NCBI GenBank assembly: GCA_018261735.1
Contig: JAGTRM010000007.1
Span: 1-64,000 of the forward strand
DNA length: 64,000 nt
Origin: Pseudomonadota bacterium
GTDB lineage: Bacteria > Pseudomonadota > Gammaproteobacteria > Burkholderiales > Chitinibacteraceae
Reading direction: 5' to 3'
Below are positions 30,698 to 39,217 of this stretch, piece after piece. A program made the position numbers and the translations under genes. Positions within the stretch are counted from its first letter, which is position 1. Each line of letters opens with the position of its first letter. The notes under the pieces are model-generated. The model saw nothing but the letters and a program-made list of their open reading frames with translations. It searched no databases and had not been told where the DNA came from.

Positions 30698-31837
30698 TCA
30701 CTTTTCCCGGCCGCGCAATTTTTCCAGCGACCACCCCAAGCCCATCTCGACATTGGCCAGTTCCAGCAAGGGCAGCAAGTTGGCCAGTAAGGCTGGCAGG
30801 TGCGGGCGGATTTCGTTTGCCTTGCCCTGTTGCAGCAGCGTCAGCGCTTCGGCCAGTTGTGGGGCCGGTGTCGGCACCGGTGCCGGCTGGGGGATGGCCT
30901 CCGGAACCAGTAGGCGGTTTTCGCCGGGGGCTGCGCGAAGTCGGGCCAGGGCTGCCGTCAGTAGCGTCTGGGGGCTGTCAGCCTGATCGCTGTGGGAACT
31001 GGCCAGCGCTAAGCTGGCGGTGACCTGCAATTGCTCTTCGCGGAAGTTCACCCGTGCATGGCCAATGGCATGGCGCAGGCGCTCGGCCTGCACCTGCGCG
31101 CCGGCAAGCGTGCTGCCTTGTGAAACGACGGCGAACAAGGCGCCATCGAGCCGGGCGAAGGTGTCTTCCTGCCGCAGCCGGGCCGATACCAGCTTGGCCA
31201 GGAGGTTGAGCATTTGCCCGGCCAGCCGCTCGCCCAGCTTTGCCGCCAACGGCGGGAAGTGGTCGATCTCGATCAGCATCAGCGTCACATCCCGACTGTG
31301 GCGCTGGGCATGCGCCAGCAACTGTTGCAATTGCAGGGTGAGCAGATGCTGGGTGCCAACGCCGGTGACCGCATCGACAGTGGCGGTTTGCGCCTGGATC
31401 TGGCGGCTTTCATCGCGCTCGCGCCGGGTAGCTGCCAGATCCAGGCTGGCTTTCACCCGGGTGCGCATTTCCACGCGGTCGGTGGATTTGGTGATGAAAT
31501 CGTTGGCGCCGGCTTGCACGCAGCGGTGCTTGATCGCTTCGTCTTCCTCGCCGGAAATCACGATCACCGGCAACTGGCGGACTTGCTCCTGGCTGCTGCT
31601 GCGGATTCGCGCCAGCAAGCCCATGCCGTCGAGCTCGGGCATGGATAGATCGGTAATCAGCAGGCGGATGGTTTCATCGGCAAGCAAGCGCTGCCAGGCG
31701 GCCTCGCCGTCGGCTTCTTCAACGATGTCATATTCATCGGTCAGATGTTTGCGAATGGTGGCGCGCACGATCCGCGAATCGTCCACCACCAGAAGCCGCG
31801 CGCGTGCGGCCAGTGCGTTCTGTTCAGTCATGGTCAT
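30698..31837 (-). CDS. Response regulator with degenerate GGDEF domain
   Basis: 379 residues. The N-terminal receiver (LLVVDDSRIVRATIRKHL, phosphoacceptor in LLITDLSMPELDG, ITKS lysine) is followed by a GGDEF-like domain from about residue 160 (DAVTGVGTQHLLTLQLQQLL). The signature position reads RLDGALFAVV instead of GGDEF, so diguanylate cyclase activity is improbable. A proline-rich linker (PQPAPVPTPAP) precedes a C-terminal helical tail. It may work as a c-di-GMP sensor or pure adaptor. It is the first host gene beyond intI, convergent with it. Confidence 0.85.
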   Translation of the reverse strand: MTMTEQNALAARARLLVVDDSRIVRATIRKHLTDEYDIVEEADGEAAWQRLLADETIRLLITDLSMPELDGMGLLARIRSSSQEQVRQLPVIVISGEEDEAIKHRCVQAGANDFITKSTDRVEMRTRVKASLDLAATRRERDESRQIQAQTATVDAVTGVGTQHLLTLQLQQLLAHAQRHSRDVTLMLIEIDHFPPLAAKLGERLAGQMLNLLAKLVSARLRQEDTFARLDGALFAVVSQGSTLAGAQVQAERLRHAIGHARVNFREEQLQVTASLALASSHSDQADSPQTLLTAALARLRAAPGENRLLVPEAIPQPAPVPTPAPQLAEALTLLQQGKANEIRPHLPALLANLLPLLELANVEMGLGWSLEKLRGREK

Positions 31838-31898
31838 GTTTTTTTAGGTTCAGACTGAAAGTCTAGGCGTTGTTGGAGTGCGGGACAAATCCTGCTTC

Positions 31899-32912
31899 TT
31901 ACAGTTTGACCATCGGCGCTGCCGGGCAGGCGGCGCCAAACGCTTTCGTGCGCCGCGCGGTATCCGGGTGCGTGGTCAGCCAGCGCGGGATCGACTGCGT
32001 TGCGCTCTTTTTTGCAGTCATGCGGTTCAGGATATCGCTGAAGCGGCAAGGCGCAATGCCGGCTGCAACCAGACTGCGCAGCGCGGCGGCATCGGCTTCT
32101 TCTTCGAATTCGCGTGAGTAGGAAAGCTGCATCAGCATGGCCGGTGCCGAAGTCAACACGCTGCCGAGCGTACCCACGTCGCCAGTCAACAGCGCAATGG
32201 ACACCCCCACCCCGCTGGCACGCAGCAGCATGCGCACCGAATGCCGCCCCTGGATATGGCCCGTTTCGTGCGCCAGCACGGCCAGTATTTCCTCGTCGTC
32301 GCGCGCCAGCGCCACCAGTTCATCGGTGACCAGCAGCGTGCCGCCCGGCAAGGCCAGCGCGTTGGCGCCGATCGCCCCGCCCCGGCGGAACAGCAACTGG
32401 CAGCAGTTGGCCGGCAAGGCGAGCCGCCGGGCAAACTGGTCGCGCAACGCTTGCTGGCGCGCTGCCGGCAGGCTGCTCGCGGTAAACCAGTGCTCATCCA
32501 GCGCGGACAATGTCTCGCTGCCGAGTTTTTGCTCCCACGCTTGCGGCACCAATACGCTGGCCCGGTCCGCCGCCCAGGGCAAGCCCCAGACATACGCTGC
32601 CGCCAGCGCGGCCACGGTGGTCAGCACCGACAACAGGGCAAAACGCCAGTGCGCTTCGAGCCGCTCGACCCAGCTGCGGGGCTGGTGAAAAAAAGCGCGC
32701 GCCTGCTCGACATCGGCAATTTCCAGCAAGCCGCCATCGGGCAATTCCACTCGGCAGGGGATCATCCCCACCGCAGGGCGAATCACCAGACTGGCCAGCG
32801 GCCAGGACCGCGTTTCGTCGCCAATGCGCATCTGCAGCAGCGCATCGGTGCGGGTCAGCTCGACCGGCTGCGCATCGGCATGCAGGCCGTCGTAATACAG
32901 TGCGCCTAGCAT
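31899..32912 (-). CDS. M48-family metallopeptidase
   Basis: 337 residues. Zinc protease motif AVLAHETGHIQGRH (HExxH) near residue 240 with a downstream EFEEEADAAALRSL supplying the third ligand, as in M48/HtpX and YggG-like proteases. A transmembrane segment occurs near residues 90-112 (ALLSVLTTVAALAAAYVWGL), and LPGGTLLVTDELVALA precedes the active site. The start ATG overlaps the DUF898 stop (TGATG), showing translational coupling. Probably acts in envelope quality control. Confidence 0.9.
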   Translation of the reverse strand: MLGALYYDGLHADAQPVELTRTDALLQMRIGDETRSWPLASLVIRPAVGMIPCRVELPDGGLLEIADVEQARAFFHQPRSWVERLEAHWRFALLSVLTTVAALAAAYVWGLPWAADRASVLVPQAWEQKLGSETLSALDEHWFTASSLPAARQQALRDQFARRLALPANCCQLLFRRGGAIGANALALPGGTLLVTDELVALARDDEEILAVLAHETGHIQGRHSVRMLLRASGVGVSIALLTGDVGTLGSVLTSAPAMLMQLSYSREFEEEADAAALRSLVAAGIAPCRFSDILNRMTAKKSATQSIPRWLTTHPDTARRTKAFGAACPAAPMVKL

Positions 32913-34024
32913 CACAGCGCGAAATCGAAATCGAACATCTCGGCCATTTCCTCGCCCACTGCGCCACCGGGCGCGGCCGCAACGGCGCTGATGCCGGTCA
33001 ACCCGCCCGAGGCATGCAGCGACAGGTTTTCCAGCCGGAAGCGGGCGCCGCGCACCTTCACCCAGGCCCAGGCCAGCCCCAGCGTGGCAATCAGCAAGCC
33101 GATATTGACCAGATGGAAGCGCACCGCCGGCCAGACCCGGATGCGGCTCTCGAAACGGTGGCCGGCCAGATCGGCCTTGTTCCAGATCATTTGCTGCAAC
33201 ATGCTCATCCCGACCCTGGCCACCAGGAAGTAGGCGGCGAGCACCAGCAGATAGACGATTGCGCCTGCAACAAACAGCGCCGGCAGCAATTCACGACCCG
33301 CCGGAAGACCGGTGTGGATGGATGCCACCACGGCAGCGCCGCCGAGCGCGACGACGATGCCGGTCACCATGCCGCCGCCCATCAGCACACCCAGCATCGC
33401 CAGATAGACGATATAAAACTCGCCGACCGAAACCTGGGTGCTCAGTCGTGCATCGCCATAGCGCACATTGCTGATCAGGTAGCGCGCCATGCGTTGCTGC
33501 ACGAACGGAAAAGCCAGCCCGAAGCTCACGATCGTCAGCAACGGGGTCAGTAACAGGTATTTGTAGGCGCCGCCCAGGCTGCCGGTGAACCCGAGGCGGA
33601 TGTTGCGATAGCTGGTATTGCCCAGGCGGAATTTCATCGAGCGCCACACCAGCCAGGGGCTGGCCAGCACCAGGACCAGCATCAGGCCCAGCGCGGCCAG
33701 CGGGGCGACATTGGACAAGGCGACATACGCCACCACAAAAGTCAGCATCACCAGGCGGCCGATCAGGATTGCCGTCGGGCGCCCATGAAAATCAAAGCGC
33801 GAACCGGCCAGCTCGGTATTGCCGTAGAAATAGCGCAAGGCGCGGACCTTGGCCCAGGCGGAATAGATGGAAAGCGTAATGATCGAGAGCGCGAGGTTCA
33901 CGATCCAGATGCGGAAATACTCGCCGCCCTGGCCGTGAAAATGGAAATCCAGCCGATGGACCGGCAATTGCGCGACCGGATCGGGCTGATCCGGCACTGC
34001 CATTTGTTGCTCCGCTTCGTTCAT
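32912..34024 (-). CDS. YjgN-family (DUF898) membrane protein
   Basis: 370 residues with several transmembrane segments. The repeated module FHGQGGEYFRIWIVNLALSI..YSAWAKVRALRYFYGNTEL near the N terminus and again WPAVRFHLVNIGLLIATLGL..AWVKVRGARFRLENL near the end is diagnostic of YjgN/DUF898. Family function is unknown. It is followed without gap by the M48 peptidase; DUF898-M48 pairs recur in proteobacteria, so a functional link is likely. Confidence 0.88.
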   Translation of the reverse strand: MNEAEQQMAVPDQPDPVAQLPVHRLDFHFHGQGGEYFRIWIVNLALSIITLSIYSAWAKVRALRYFYGNTELAGSRFDFHGRPTAILIGRLVMLTFVVAYVALSNVAPLAALGLMLVLVLASPWLVWRSMKFRLGNTSYRNIRLGFTGSLGGAYKYLLLTPLLTIVSFGLAFPFVQQRMARYLISNVRYGDARLSTQVSVGEFYIVYLAMLGVLMGGGMVTGIVVALGGAAVVASIHTGLPAGRELLPALFVAGAIVYLLVLAAYFLVARVGMSMLQQMIWNKADLAGHRFESRIRVWPAVRFHLVNIGLLIATLGLAWAWVKVRGARFRLENLSLHASGGLTGISAVAAAPGGAVGEEMAEMFDFDFAL

Positions 34025-34095
34025 TTCGCGCTCCTGTTAATTGGCAACCGGTCGGGAAAGTCTGGAACACACGGCAGAAATATGCAAGAAAAGTG

Positions 34096-36636
34096 TCAGC
34101 GAACTTCCACCTCGTACCACAGCGTGCGGTAGCGCTCGCCGATCTCCACGCTAGCCCGTGCGCCACCCGAAACCGGTAGTGGCTCGCGCCGGTTGCCGCG
34201 CTCGTCCAGCGCCCAGGCGCGGACCCGGCGTGCGGGCACTGGCAAGACCAGCCGCGCACCGAGGCCCTCAACGAGAATCGGCGCCCTGCCCCAATTGCGA
34301 CCGAGCGTGGTTTTCTTGTCATCCAGCCAGGTCTGCCCGCTGTTTTCCATCTGCCCGAGCGCGGTGATCAATATCCGGCCGGGGCTGCTGAAATCCTTGC
34401 CGGTCATTGCCGTGGCAAGCAGCACGCCCCAGTCGTTGCGCGCTTCGATCAGCTCCAGCCCTACCCCGCCCAGATCGATACGCCCGGCCTTGGCGCCGAT
34501 CAGGCCCTTGCTTCTGGCGCTGTTGAGGGTGACGGTGCGCCCGTCGTTCGCGCCCCAGACCAGTTCGCCCGTTGCGCTGCGCAGTGGCAGGGGCAGCGGA
34601 CTGGCTGGCGGCGAATCCACGCTCATCGGGCGCACCAGCGCTTCGCTGCGCGCCACGCCCAGGTATTCGGCCGTCGGCATCAGAGGCTCGCGGCGCAGGA
34701 TTTCTATCCAGCGGGCCGGGTCGGTCGGCTTGGCGGGCAGTAGGCCGGGGCTAGCGACATCGCCGCGCCGCAACAAGGCGGCCGAGGCGATCAGGCTGGC
34801 CAGCTTGACCGGGTTGGCGTGGCTATCGAAAAAGTTGTTGATAAATCCCGGGTCCCAGGTTTTCCGGTGCGCGCCATAGCTGTAAAGGAAGATGCCATCC
34901 CAGCCCTGCAACGCGCCATACGCGGCCAAGAGCGGCAAGGCCTCGCCCTGGTACAGGCTGGGCGCAGAGTGGTTGTATTCGGTGACAACGAACGGCTTGC
35001 CCGGCACGCGCCGCAGCGCGAGATCGGGCAGCGTGCCGCCCGTGGCGACGCCTGCCATCGGGCTGTTGCCGATGCGCCAGTTGTCCATGTCCCAGGGTTT
35101 GCCGGGAAACTGCGGATGCTGCCAGTAGGCATGGCCGTCGACCACGTCGAGCAGGCCCTGGATGGCGGCCGGGCTGTAGCTGACCTGCGTGCCGATGATC
35201 GGCATCCGGGCACCGAGTTCCGTGCGCAGGTAGCGTTGCATGCCGGTCCAGTAGGCCGTTTCCGTATCCCACAGAAACTGCAGCCAGTCGCGTTGCCCGG
35301 CTGCAGTGCGGTTCAGGAATTCGCCGTTACCGACCACGGCGACCGTGCCGTTTTCCAGCGATTCTTCCGGCCTGAGCCCTAGCAGGCCGCCGGGCTTGAG
35401 GCTGGCGCCTTCGATCCAGAGCCGGCCGGTGGTCTGCCCCAGCCCGGTGAGCGTCAAGCGCGCCACGCTGTCGCCCTGGCTGGGCGCGAAGGTGTAACGC
35501 AGCGTCTGCCATTGCTCGCCCACGGCCACGCTCTGCCCCCACAGGCGCTGCCACGGTGCGTGCGCCTGCATCGCGGCGATGCCGAGCTTCAGCGGCCGGT
35601 CGACCCTCACGCGCAGGGTCAGCGTATACGGGCGGTCCGCGACGAAGCCGAGGCCGTTCTGGTGCAGCTGGGTATGCCAGTTTTCGGTGCCGGGCCGGGA
35701 CATATCCAGCCGCGCGGTTTGGCCTTCATCCGCGGCCAGCACTGCCTGTGCTCCGCCGACGAGTTGCAGGTTCCAGCCGCCTTCGCCTGCGCGGACATTC
35801 AATTTGCCGCCGAGCATTTCCTCGCCGAACGGCTGATCCAGCACGCCCCAGGCTGCACGTAACTGCGCTGTGCTGACGTAGCGCGACTTCAGCCAAGCTT
35901 GCCATTGCCGCATCAACTCGGCGCGGTACGGCTCGCTCATTTCGTTCAGGCCGCCGCTACGCCATTCGCGCAGCAAGCCGTTTTCGTTGTTGATCTCGAC
36001 CAGCGCGACCGCCGGTTCTTCTACATAGCGATTGCCGGTGTAGGGGTTGCGGTGGTTCAGCAGATCGCGGGCGTAATCCTTCTGCTGCGCGATCATCGCC
36101 GGGTAAAAGTTGTCCACGCCTTTCCAGTACTTCGGCGTGGTTTCGCCCCAGTCGGCCAGGCCCGGATATTTGCGCCCAACGTGCAGGTTGATGTCGCTGT
36201 AGATGCCTTCGCGCTTGAGCGCCGCCACGAAGTAATCAAAGCGATCCAGCTGCGCCGGATCCAGCGTGCGCAGGTCTTTTTGCAGCAGGCCATCGGGCGC
36301 CGGGTTCGAATCCAGGTGATGGAAGCGCACGATATTGATGCCGAAACGCGCCAGCCGCGCGGCGATGCGGTCGGCGTCGTCCCGGGCGGGACTTGCCGAG
36401 CCGAATACGATGTTCACGCCGAGCAGGCGCAAGCGCTGTGGCCCTGCAAAGAGATGCCCGCCCTCGGCGCGCACAAAGCCCTGGGCGCCCGCCGGTTTGG
36501 CATTCCAGCCGGCAAGATTGGTGATGTTGGCACTGGCATCGTCCCACGGCATCTGCCACGGAAAAAGCTCGCCGGCAGCGGCGTTCAGGGAGGCCAGCGC
36601 CAGCAGCCCGGTACAAACGCGAGTTCGAATCGACAT
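34096..36636 (-). CDS. Secreted glycoside hydrolase-like protein (GH-A clan)
   Basis: 846 residues with a Sec signal peptide (MSIRTRVCTGLLALASLNAAAG). The N-terminal part looks like a GH5/GH-A barrel: LGVNIVFGSASPARDDADRI, GINIVRFHHLDS, then VALVEINNENGLL, whose E after N is the likely acid/base. FVVTEYNHSAPSLY (near residue 555) offers the nucleophile glutamate. Between them lies a carbohydrate-binding-like beta domain (~280-410, WNLQLVGGAQAV and LRYTFAPSQGDSVARLTLTG). The substrate cannot be told. It is upstream of the DUF898-M48 pair on the same strand and divergent from draG. Confidence 0.82.
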   Translation of the reverse strand: MSIRTRVCTGLLALASLNAAAGELFPWQMPWDDASANITNLAGWNAKPAGAQGFVRAEGGHLFAGPQRLRLLGVNIVFGSASPARDDADRIAARLARFGINIVRFHHLDSNPAPDGLLQKDLRTLDPAQLDRFDYFVAALKREGIYSDINLHVGRKYPGLADWGETTPKYWKGVDNFYPAMIAQQKDYARDLLNHRNPYTGNRYVEEPAVALVEINNENGLLREWRSGGLNEMSEPYRAELMRQWQAWLKSRYVSTAQLRAAWGVLDQPFGEEMLGGKLNVRAGEGGWNLQLVGGAQAVLAADEGQTARLDMSRPGTENWHTQLHQNGLGFVADRPYTLTLRVRVDRPLKLGIAAMQAHAPWQRLWGQSVAVGEQWQTLRYTFAPSQGDSVARLTLTGLGQTTGRLWIEGASLKPGGLLGLRPEESLENGTVAVVGNGEFLNRTAAGQRDWLQFLWDTETAYWTGMQRYLRTELGARMPIIGTQVSYSPAAIQGLLDVVDGHAYWQHPQFPGKPWDMDNWRIGNSPMAGVATGGTLPDLALRRVPGKPFVVTEYNHSAPSLYQGEALPLLAAYGALQGWDGIFLYSYGAHRKTWDPGFINNFFDSHANPVKLASLIASAALLRRGDVASPGLLPAKPTDPARWIEILRREPLMPTAEYLGVARSEALVRPMSVDSPPASPLPLPLRSATGELVWGANDGRTVTLNSARSKGLIGAKAGRIDLGGVGLELIEARNDWGVLLATAMTGKDFSSPGRILITALGQMENSGQTWLDDKKTTLGRNWGRAPILVEGLGARLVLPVPARRVRAWALDERGNRREPLPVSGGARASVEIGERYRTLWYEVEVR

Positions 36637-36792
36637 GACTAACTCCTTGAATCATTGTGCGGTACGCCACAAAGCGGACAGAGATACCCGACAAAATCCG
36701 CACAACCCGAAGACATTATCAGCCAATACGGGCAAGAGGAAGCGGCATGCTTCTTGCTTGAAAGTATATCGTCAGCCTTTCGGAGTTCCGCA

Positions 36793-37707
36793 TTGCCCAA
36801 GACTGCTCCCCCCGCACCGCCGACACTGAGTACCCGCGCCAACGCCGCCATGCTGGGCGTTGCGTTGGGCGATGCGCTCGGTGCCACGCTGGAATTCATG
36901 ACGCCCGCCGAGATTCGCCACCAGTACGGCTTGCACCACGAAATCACCGGTGGCGGCTGGTTGCGCCTGAAACCGGGGCAGATCACCGATGACACCGGGA
37001 TGATGCTGGCGCTCTCGGCAGCCATCCTGCAAAACGATGGTCAGGTTATCCCGCTGGCGTGCGCCAAGGCCTTCGATGGCTGGATGAGAAATCGCCCGGT
37101 GGATATCGGCAACACCGTGCGGCGCGGCATTGTCCACTTCCGTCTTTCAGGGCAGGCCGCCGTGCAACCCTCGATCGAAGCGGCGGGCAATGGCGCATTG
37201 ATGCGCTGCCTGCCGGTGGCACTGGCCACCTTCGGCGCGGACGAGGCCGCCACGATGGCGGCATGGCAGGCGCAGGCACATGTCACCCACAACAACGCGC
37301 TCTCCGATCTTTCCGGCACGCTGTTCATGCGCCTGGTGCATGCCGCGCTGGCGGGCGCAAACAAACGCCAGCTGCTGCACGAGATCGCCCATCCGTTCGC
37401 CAAGGCGCATCCCGAATTCGTCTTCCGCCCCAAGCGGCGCGATTACCCGTCCGGCTACGTGGTCGATACCGTGCAGGCGGTGCTGCAGGCTTTCTTTGAT
37501 ACGGATACGTTTGACGAGTGTCTAGTCGAGGTGGTCAACCGGGGTGGCGATGCCGACACCACCGGCGCGATTGCCGGCATGCTGGCCGGTGCGCATTACG
37601 GAATGGGCGCCATTCCGGCACGCTGGCTGAAACAGCTCGATCCGGCCATTTATGCGCGCTGCGCCGTTGAGGGGGAAAAACTGTTGCCGCGCAGTCAACT
37701 ACAGTAA
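36793..37707 (+). CDS. draG: ADP-ribosyl-[dinitrogen reductase] hydrolase
   Basis: 304 residues from the TTG at 36793, which has CGGAG 7 bp upstream and gives the usual DraG length (~295); an ATG 46 codons earlier is open but has no family residues. Motifs: LGVALGDALGATLEFMTP, GQITDDTGM (metal-binding TDD), PVDIGNTVRRGI, AGNGALMRCLPVAL, QAHVTHNNALSD and the second metal site NRGGDADTTGAIAGMLAG. DraG removes ADP-ribose from Arg101 of NifH, restoring nitrogenase after ammonium or darkness shut-off. It lies 22 kb from draT and the nif genes. Its 3' end overlaps the convergent cupin gene by 13 bp. Confidence 0.93.
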   Translation: MPKTAPPAPPTLSTRANAAMLGVALGDALGATLEFMTPAEIRHQYGLHHEITGGGWLRLKPGQITDDTGMMLALSAAILQNDGQVIPLACAKAFDGWMRNRPVDIGNTVRRGIVHFRLSGQAAVQPSIEAAGNGALMRCLPVALATFGADEAATMAAWQAQAHVTHNNALSDLSGTLFMRLVHAALAGANKRQLLHEIAHPFAKAHPEFVFRPKRRDYPSGYVVDTVQAVLQAFFDTDTFDECLVEVVNRGGDADTTGAIAGMLAGAHYGMGAIPARWLKQLDPAIYARCAVEGEKLLPRSQLQ

Positions 37708-38021
37708 TGCACTGCCAGCCAGACCGTTGGCTGCGCCGGATCGGTCCATTCGACGCGATGACGCACATGCGGCGGAATGTTCAGATAATCCCCGGCCTTC
37801 AGTTCAATGATTTGATCCGGTTCGGCCAGGCGCAACCGCGCCGCGCCGGACAAGACCACCACCCACTCGCCCTGCGGCTGGTCGTACCAGAAACCCGGCG
37901 GGCTGGATTGACCGGTGGAGACGATCCGCTCGATGCGCACCTTGTCGCTGCGCAACAGCTCATCGAAGGTTTCGGCATCGCTGCCCAGAGTAGGCAGCGC
38001 ATCGAACAGGTTGGTTTTCAT
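37695..38021 (-). CDS. Small cupin-domain protein
   Basis: 108 residues forming a single cupin barrel: GEWVVVLSGAARLRLAEPDQ (motif 1) and LKAGDYLNIPPHVRHRVEWT (motif 2, with PxHxxHR). The stretch GFWYDQPQGEWVVVLSG is typical of a cupin subgroup whose members are annotated as phosphoribosylaminoimidazole carboxylase-like or sugar-binding. It is 13 bp downstream of the lacI-type gene, so the two are co-transcribed. Confidence 0.88.
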   Translation of the reverse strand: MKTNLFDALPTLGSDAETFDELLRSDKVRIERIVSTGQSSPPGFWYDQPQGEWVVVLSGAARLRLAEPDQIIELKAGDYLNIPPHVRHRVEWTDPAQPTVWLAVHYCS

Positions 38022-38034
38022 GAACCAGCCCCGT

Positions 38035-39057
38035 TCACGCGCTTTCGCGCACGATCAGCTCGTAGCCGACATCGACCACCGGCTCGTCGACTCTCTTGCC
38101 GCGCATCAGCGCCAGCAGCATCTGCGCCGCGCGCCGGCCGATTTCGGCCCGCGAGGTGTGGATCGTGGTCAGCGGCGGCACGGTGAACGCGGCTTCTTCG
38201 AGGTTGTTGTAGCCGGCAATCGAAATCTGTTCCGGCACCTTGATACCCATATTCAGCGCAGCGAACAGCGCGCCGTGGGCCAAGTCATCGTTGGAAAAAA
38301 AGATCGCGTCGATATCCGGATGGCGCGCGACGATCTCGCGAAAGAGGTCGGCGCCGAGCTTGATCGAGGCCGGCACGGCGCTCAACAGTTCCAGCGCCGG
38401 GTCGTACAGGCCGGCATCCTTCATCGCACGGCGGTAGCCTTCGGCGCGCAGCATGGCGCGCGGATCGATCACCGCGACAAACGCGATGCGCCGCCGCCCC
38501 TTGGAGATCAGGTAGTTCGCCATCGTGCGCCCGGCCTCGGCCTGGTTCGAGCCGACGCAGTAAACACCGGGGCTGTTGGCCAACTCCAGCACATGCACGC
38601 ACGGCACGCCGCTGCTGGCGATCAGCCGCCGGGCTTCCTCGTTGCGATCAAAGCCGGTCACGATCAACCCGCCCGGGCGGTGCGACAGATAATTGCGCAA
38701 CAGGTGCTCTTCCTGCTCGCGCGAGTAATGGGTATCGCCGATCAGGATCTGGAAACCTTCCGGCAGCAGGACCGCGTGGATCGCTTCGAGCACATCACCG
38801 AAAGCCGGGTTGCTCAGCGTCGGCACCAGCACGGTCACGACCGAACTGTGCGACGAGGCCAGCGCGCGCGCGGCTGGATCGGGAATGTAGTTCAGTTCGG
38901 CAGCCGCTTCTTTCACGCGCGCCACCAGCTCCGGGGCCACCCGGCCGACGCCGCGCAGCGCACGCGAGGCGGTAATCGGGCTCACTTCGGCCCGCGCAGC
39001 CACATCCTTCAGCGTCAGCCGACCAGTGGCACGTCCATTTCTCTTATTTTCTTGCAT
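38035..39057 (-). CDS. LacI-family transcriptional repressor
   Basis: 340 residues. The N-terminal LacI helix-turn-helix is LTLKDVAARAEVSPITASRA with hinge helix VAPELVARVKEAAAELNYIP. A type I periplasmic-binding-protein-like effector domain follows (VVTVLVPTLSNPAFGDVLEA, IDAIFFSNDDLAHGALFAAL), close to GntR/GntH-type sugar-acid regulators. ATG at 39057 is taken; GTG four codons upstream is possible. Operator-like palindromes GATAGCGCTACC at 39090, 39183 and 39977 probably bind it and repress both itself and the divergent operon. Confidence 0.92.
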   Translation of the reverse strand: MQENKRNGRATGRLTLKDVAARAEVSPITASRALRGVGRVAPELVARVKEAAAELNYIPDPAARALASSHSSVVTVLVPTLSNPAFGDVLEAIHAVLLPEGFQILIGDTHYSREQEEHLLRNYLSHRPGGLIVTGFDRNEEARRLIASSGVPCVHVLELANSPGVYCVGSNQAEAGRTMANYLISKGRRRIAFVAVIDPRAMLRAEGYRRAMKDAGLYDPALELLSAVPASIKLGADLFREIVARHPDIDAIFFSNDDLAHGALFAALNMGIKVPEQISIAGYNNLEEAAFTVPPLTTIHTSRAEIGRRAAQMLLALMRGKRVDEPVVDVGYELIVRESA

Positions 39058-39089
39058 AAGGTCTTGCACTTTTTCTTTTGGGATGCAAA

Positions 39090-39101
39090 GATAGCGCTAC
39101 C
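39090..39101. promoter_or_regulatory. LacI-type operator, copy 1
   Basis: GATAGCGCTACC, a near-palindrome with the central CG (AGCGCT) typical of LacI-family operators, 33 bp upstream of the lacI-type ATG. Confidence 0.75.
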
Positions 39102-39182
39102 TCAAAAGGCAGCCGTTCAAAATAGTGTTAAACATGGTATCAGATGTTGACTATTTTGCGCGGTTATTTATTGCCAAGACAA

Positions 39183-39194
39183 GATAGCGCTACC
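39183..39194. promoter_or_regulatory. LacI-type operator, copy 2
   Basis: Identical GATAGCGCTACC, 24 bp before the GTG of the first beta-propeller gene, 93 bp from copy 1. It is well placed to block the divergent operon. Confidence 0.75.
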
Positions 39195-39217
39195 CCAAGC
39201 AGGACGAGCCAAAGAAA

